From IMG/VR virus record IMGVR_UViG_3300049597_000143, positions 1 to 39,604 of that record: a stretch of 39,604 nucleotides of DNA; one strand, written 5' to 3'. Shown piece after piece: positions 37,855 through 39,604 of the stretch (the first letter of the stretch is position 1; the number at the start of each line of letters is the position of its first letter). A model generated the notes under the pieces. That model was not told the origin of the DNA. It saw nothing but the letters and a program-made list of their open reading frames with translations, and made no database searches. Position numbers and translations under genes: made by a program. This DNA comes from a virus.

Positions 37855-38327
37855 CGCCCGCCCCCGATCTGCCCGATCTGCGCGCGGAGTGTGTCGATGG
37901 CGCGCTGCCGTAGCCGCTTCGCCGCTTCTGGCTGGTCGCTCTTAAAGATCCAGTCCGATGTCTGCTCTAGCGCCTCCAACGCCATCCGCATCGCCTCCAC
38001 CGCAGCGGCAGGCAGGGCGGGCGCGGGGTGGGCGTAGAGCGCCATGCCCACCGGCAGCACCATCGCGCGGTTGATCGGCTCGACGACCGTGCGGCCTGCG
38101 TGGACCCCGGTGACGCTGGCGATCGGCTCGCTCGGCTCCGCGACGCCCACGACGATGGCCCCGCACGTCGTGCATTCGGTCGTCTGCTCCGCGCTCGGTG
38201 CGGGCAGGTCGGTTGCAAGAGCGTCGCGCAGTCTATCGATCCACTCGCGCAGGCATTCCGCCGTGCCGTAGTGGTCCCACGCGGAAAGCACGTCGCGCGC
38301 AGCTTTGTGCAGGTCGCGGCGGCTCAT
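37851..38327 (-). CDS. Hypothetical protein with CTTC motif (158 aa)
   Basis: ATG 38327-38325 and the stop both overlap neighbours (ATGA). N-terminal helix SRRDLHKAARDVLSAWDHYG, a CTTC pair near residue 52 that may bind zinc, a middle strand region (INRAMVLPVGMALYAHP) and a C-terminal helix (AVEAMRMALEALEQTSDWIF). Similar modular composition (Ala-rich helix plus LYAHP) occurs in phage hypothetical proteins. No function assigned. Confidence 0.68.
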   Translation of the reverse strand: MSRRDLHKAARDVLSAWDHYGTAECLREWIDRLRDALATDLPAPSAEQTTECTTCGAIVVGVAEPSEPIASVTGVHAGRTVVEPINRAMVLPVGMALYAHPAPALPAAAVEAMRMALEALEQTSDWIFKSDQPEAAKRLRQRAIDTLRAQIGQIGGGR

Positions 38328-38665
38328 CGCGTCTGCTCCTTCTCGTCGTCAGCGAGGTCGACCGCCTCGCACACCGCCACGCACCGCGCACGTTCCTGCG
38401 CCATCCCCGCCGCGACGCCACGGGCGCGCATCTCGCGCATCTGCTCGTCGGTGTAGGCGTATATTGGCAGGGCGCCGCCGCTATCGCGGCTGAAGCGCTG
38501 CCAAAGCACCGTCGGATCCGGCAACTCCCCGCCCATCGCCAGCTTCTCGACGACGGCGCGCTCGACTGCGCGGGCAAGGTCTCGGTCCGTGTTGCCACCG
38601 TAGCCTGCACCTAGCAGTCGCATTCCAATCGCGTCAATCTCGTCGTCGGTCAGGATCTCATCCAT
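38324..38665 (-). CDS. Hypothetical protein (113 aa)
   Basis: ATG 38665-38663 lies within the last bases of the upstream zinc-ribbon gene (8-nt overlap). An extension to 38695 is not favoured. The product starts MDEILTDDEIDAIGMRLLGA, contains LARAVERAVVEKLAMGGELP and YTDEQMREMRARGVAAGMAQ, and ends acidic (DLADDEKEQ). These motifs recur in phage accessory proteins of unknown function. Confidence 0.68.
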   Translation of the reverse strand: MDEILTDDEIDAIGMRLLGAGYGGNTDRDLARAVERAVVEKLAMGGELPDPTVLWQRFSRDSGGALPIYAYTDEQMREMRARGVAAGMAQERARCVAVCEAVDLADDEKEQTR

Positions 38666-38795
38666 TGCCCTTCCCCATTGCAAATGCACACTCAAGGCAC
38701 ACGCTCACCCCGTCGCCTAAGTACCGCTCGCCGCACGACGGGCAAGTCGGTAGCGGTGCAGGCGGTCTCTCAACCCGCTCTCCGGGGAGTCGCAT
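38658..38795 (-). CDS. 45-aa zinc-ribbon protein
   Basis: ATG 38795-38793 to TGA 38660-38658. The product MRLPGERVERPPAPLPTCPS has two CxxC knuckles, CPSC and CLEC (residues 18-21 and 33-36), the minimal four-Cys zinc ribbon. Such proteins often bind nucleic acid or act as adaptors. It is coupled to the next gene by an 8-nt overlap. Confidence 0.65.
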   Translation of the reverse strand: MRLPGERVERPPAPLPTCPSCGERYLGDGVSVCLECAFAMGKGNG

Positions 38796-38833
38796 GAACG
38801 CGTTAAACCATTCCTAGATGTGCGGAGGCTCAG

Positions 38834-39214
38834 TCATCGTCTCCTCCCGTCGCGCGACAACGTGATCGTTCCGTCGCCGCAGCCGTCGCCGTAGCCGTAG
38901 CCGTAGCCGTCGCCGTAGCTGTAGCCGTAGCCGTAGCCGTAGCCGTAGCCGTTGCCGTTGCCGTTGCCGTAGCCGTAGCCGTTGCCGTCGCCGTAGCCGT
39001 TGCCGTTGCCGTCGCCGTAGCTGTAGCCGTAGCCGTAGCCGTTGCCGTTGCCGTTGCCGTTGCCGTAGCCTTTGCCGTAGCCGTAGCCGTTGCCGTAGCC
39101 GTTGCCGTTGCCGTTGCCGTCGCCGTAGCCGTTGCCGTAGCCGTAGCCGTTGCCGTAGCCGTAGCCGTAGCCGTAGCCGTAGCCGTTGCCGACCGGTCGC
39201 ATCACTGCATCCAT
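38834..39214 (-). CDS. Gly-Tyr/Asn dipeptide-repeat protein
   Basis: A 126-aa protein. After MDAVMRPVGN, residues to about 115 alternate Gly with Tyr, Asn or Asp (GYGYGYGYGNGYGYGNGYGD and onward), ending TITLSRDGRRR. The frame is chosen because ATG 39214-39212 overlaps the upstream stop (TGATG); the alternative frame reads Arg/Leu repeats without coupling. Gly/Tyr/Asn-rich tracts are disordered and can self-associate. The role here is unknown. The encoding DNA is a long hexamer array. Confidence 0.65.
   Translation of the reverse strand: MDAVMRPVGNGYGYGYGYGYGNGYGYGNGYGDGNGNGNGYGNGYGYGKGYGNGNGNGNGYGYGYSYGDGNGNGYGDGNGYGYGNGNGNGYGYGYGYGYSYGDGYGYGYGDGCGDGTITLSRDGRRR
38870..39190. repeat. Hexanucleotide repeat array (GCCGTA/GCCGTT family)
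   Basis: About 50 six-base units of the type GCCGTA, GCCGTT and GCCGTC on the plus strand, with few substitutions. The unit keeps the reading frame, so length change alters the Gly-Tyr/Asn repeat without frameshift. Likely prone to slippage and hard to assemble. Confidence 0.95.
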
Positions 39215-39507
39215 CACAACCCCCAATTGTCCGCCACCGGGACGCAGAAAATCTCAGCGCCCTCTGGCATGTCGACGTCAGCGATTGGGCGCAGATCCGC
39301 CTTGGCCGTCTCAACCATTTTCGCGAATCCGATGAACTCCCACTTGAAAACATGCAGCGCACGGCTGATGCGGATGCGTCCGTTCTCTCTCGTGACATCG
39401 CCTGCAAAAATCCAACCGCGATCCACCACGACTACCGCGCGGGTGCCGGCGGGCTTGACCGAAACAGGAACGTATTCGATGCCATTGATCGTGATCTTGT
39501 CGCTCAT
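39214..39507 (-). CDS. Hypothetical protein (97 aa)
   Basis: ATG 39507-39505 follows a GGGAGG ribosome binding site. An extension to 39552 is not favoured. The product MSDKITINGIEYVPVSVKPA has strands and a WIFAGDVTRENGRIRISRAL segment, ending PVADNWGL. This looks like a small beta protein that recurs in phages. Its 5' part is duplicated at the left edge by the terminal redundancy. On the closed genome it follows the 107-343 gene. Confidence 0.72.
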   Translation of the reverse strand: MSDKITINGIEYVPVSVKPAGTRAVVVVDRGWIFAGDVTRENGRIRISRALHVFKWEFIGFAKMVETAKADLRPIADVDMPEGAEIFCVPVADNWGL

Positions 39508-39604
39508 GGTGACCTCCCGAGTCGTTGGGTTAATCGTCATTGCTCTGCTCATTCGCCCCGAGGGCGGCGTCGATAAGTTTGATCAGTCGCTCAGACGCAT
39601 ACTC
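39424..39604. repeat. Right copy of 181-bp terminal redundancy
   Basis: Matches 1-181 except A at 39551 versus C at 128. Confidence 0.95.
39530..39604 (-). CDS. Truncated copy of the 107-343 coiled-coil gene
   Basis: The 3' end (24 codons plus stop) of the 107-343 gene, repeated by the terminal redundancy and cut at the right edge. The single base difference changes a Lys to Asn near the C-terminus relative to the left copy. Not a separate gene. Confidence 0.85.
   Translation of the reverse strand, partial: EYASERLIKLIDAALGANEQSNDD

Noticed and set aside
38870-39190. CRISPR array
   Set aside because: Units are six bases without spacers. It is an in-frame coding microsatellite.
38814-39407. 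197-codon alternative frame over the hexamer repeats (Arg/Leu repeats)
   Set aside because: It overlaps the well-supported 39214-39507 gene and lacks coupling, whereas the Gly-Tyr/Asn frame starts with a TGATG overlap.

Overview
The window looks like one complete genome of a tailed double-stranded DNA phage with a short (podovirus-type) tail. The first 181 bases reappear as the last 181 bases with one mismatch, so the unit genome is about 39,423 bp. The break falls inside a leftward operon, which suggests a circularly permuted (headful) or circularised genome cut at an arbitrary point. The high GC content and gene style suggest a high-GC proteobacterial host, possibly Burkholderiales; this is inference. 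I see no integrase, partition system or full-size CI repressor, so lifestyle is undecided.

Layout. (1) Positions 107-7219, leftward: a densely coupled early operon, mostly ATGA/GTGA/TGATG junctions. Reading 7219 to 107 it holds small hypotheticals, a pentapeptide-repeat protein, an Ala-rich repeat protein, a Bet/RecT-type annealing protein, a YqaJ-type exonuclease, a ParB-domain protein, a PAPS-reductase/DndC-like (IbrA-like) enzyme, two tandem LuxR-HTH plus KOW-like proteins and two paralogous coiled-coil proteins. Across the contig ends the same operon continues through 39507-37191. (2) Positions 7220-7332: divergent control region with a good leftward sigma70-type promoter. (3) Positions 7333-12804, rightward: Cro-like HTH protein, replication initiator, DnaB-type helicase, small zinc-binding proteins, RusA resolvase, a possible 2OG-Fe(II) oxygenase and a possible Q-like antiterminator. 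(4) Positions 12805-13143: non-coding, with an RNA domain that carries tRNA-like D and T arms and is followed by a terminator. (5) Positions 13144-33163: P22-type head and tail module (terminase, portal, scaffold, coat, adaptor, gp10-like stabilisation protein, two beta-helix tailspike candidates, three ejection-type proteins). (6) Positions 33293-34859: lysis cassette (holin, SAR endolysin, small membrane protein, Rz, Rz1), then a hypothetical gene and a metallophosphoesterase. (7) Positions 36164-39507, leftward: small accessory genes, two of which have their own promoters with an identical 14-bp palindrome in the spacer.

How it fits together. The layout is lambdoid: divergent early operons from a regulator switch, recombination genes to the left, replication genes to the right, then an antiterminator candidate and a structured leader/terminator before the late genes. 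The points most worth a second look are the tRNA-like RNA before the terminase, the palindrome-in-spacer promoters, the coupled IbrA/IbrB-like pair with its duplicated LuxR-KOW neighbours, and the long in-frame DNA repeats.
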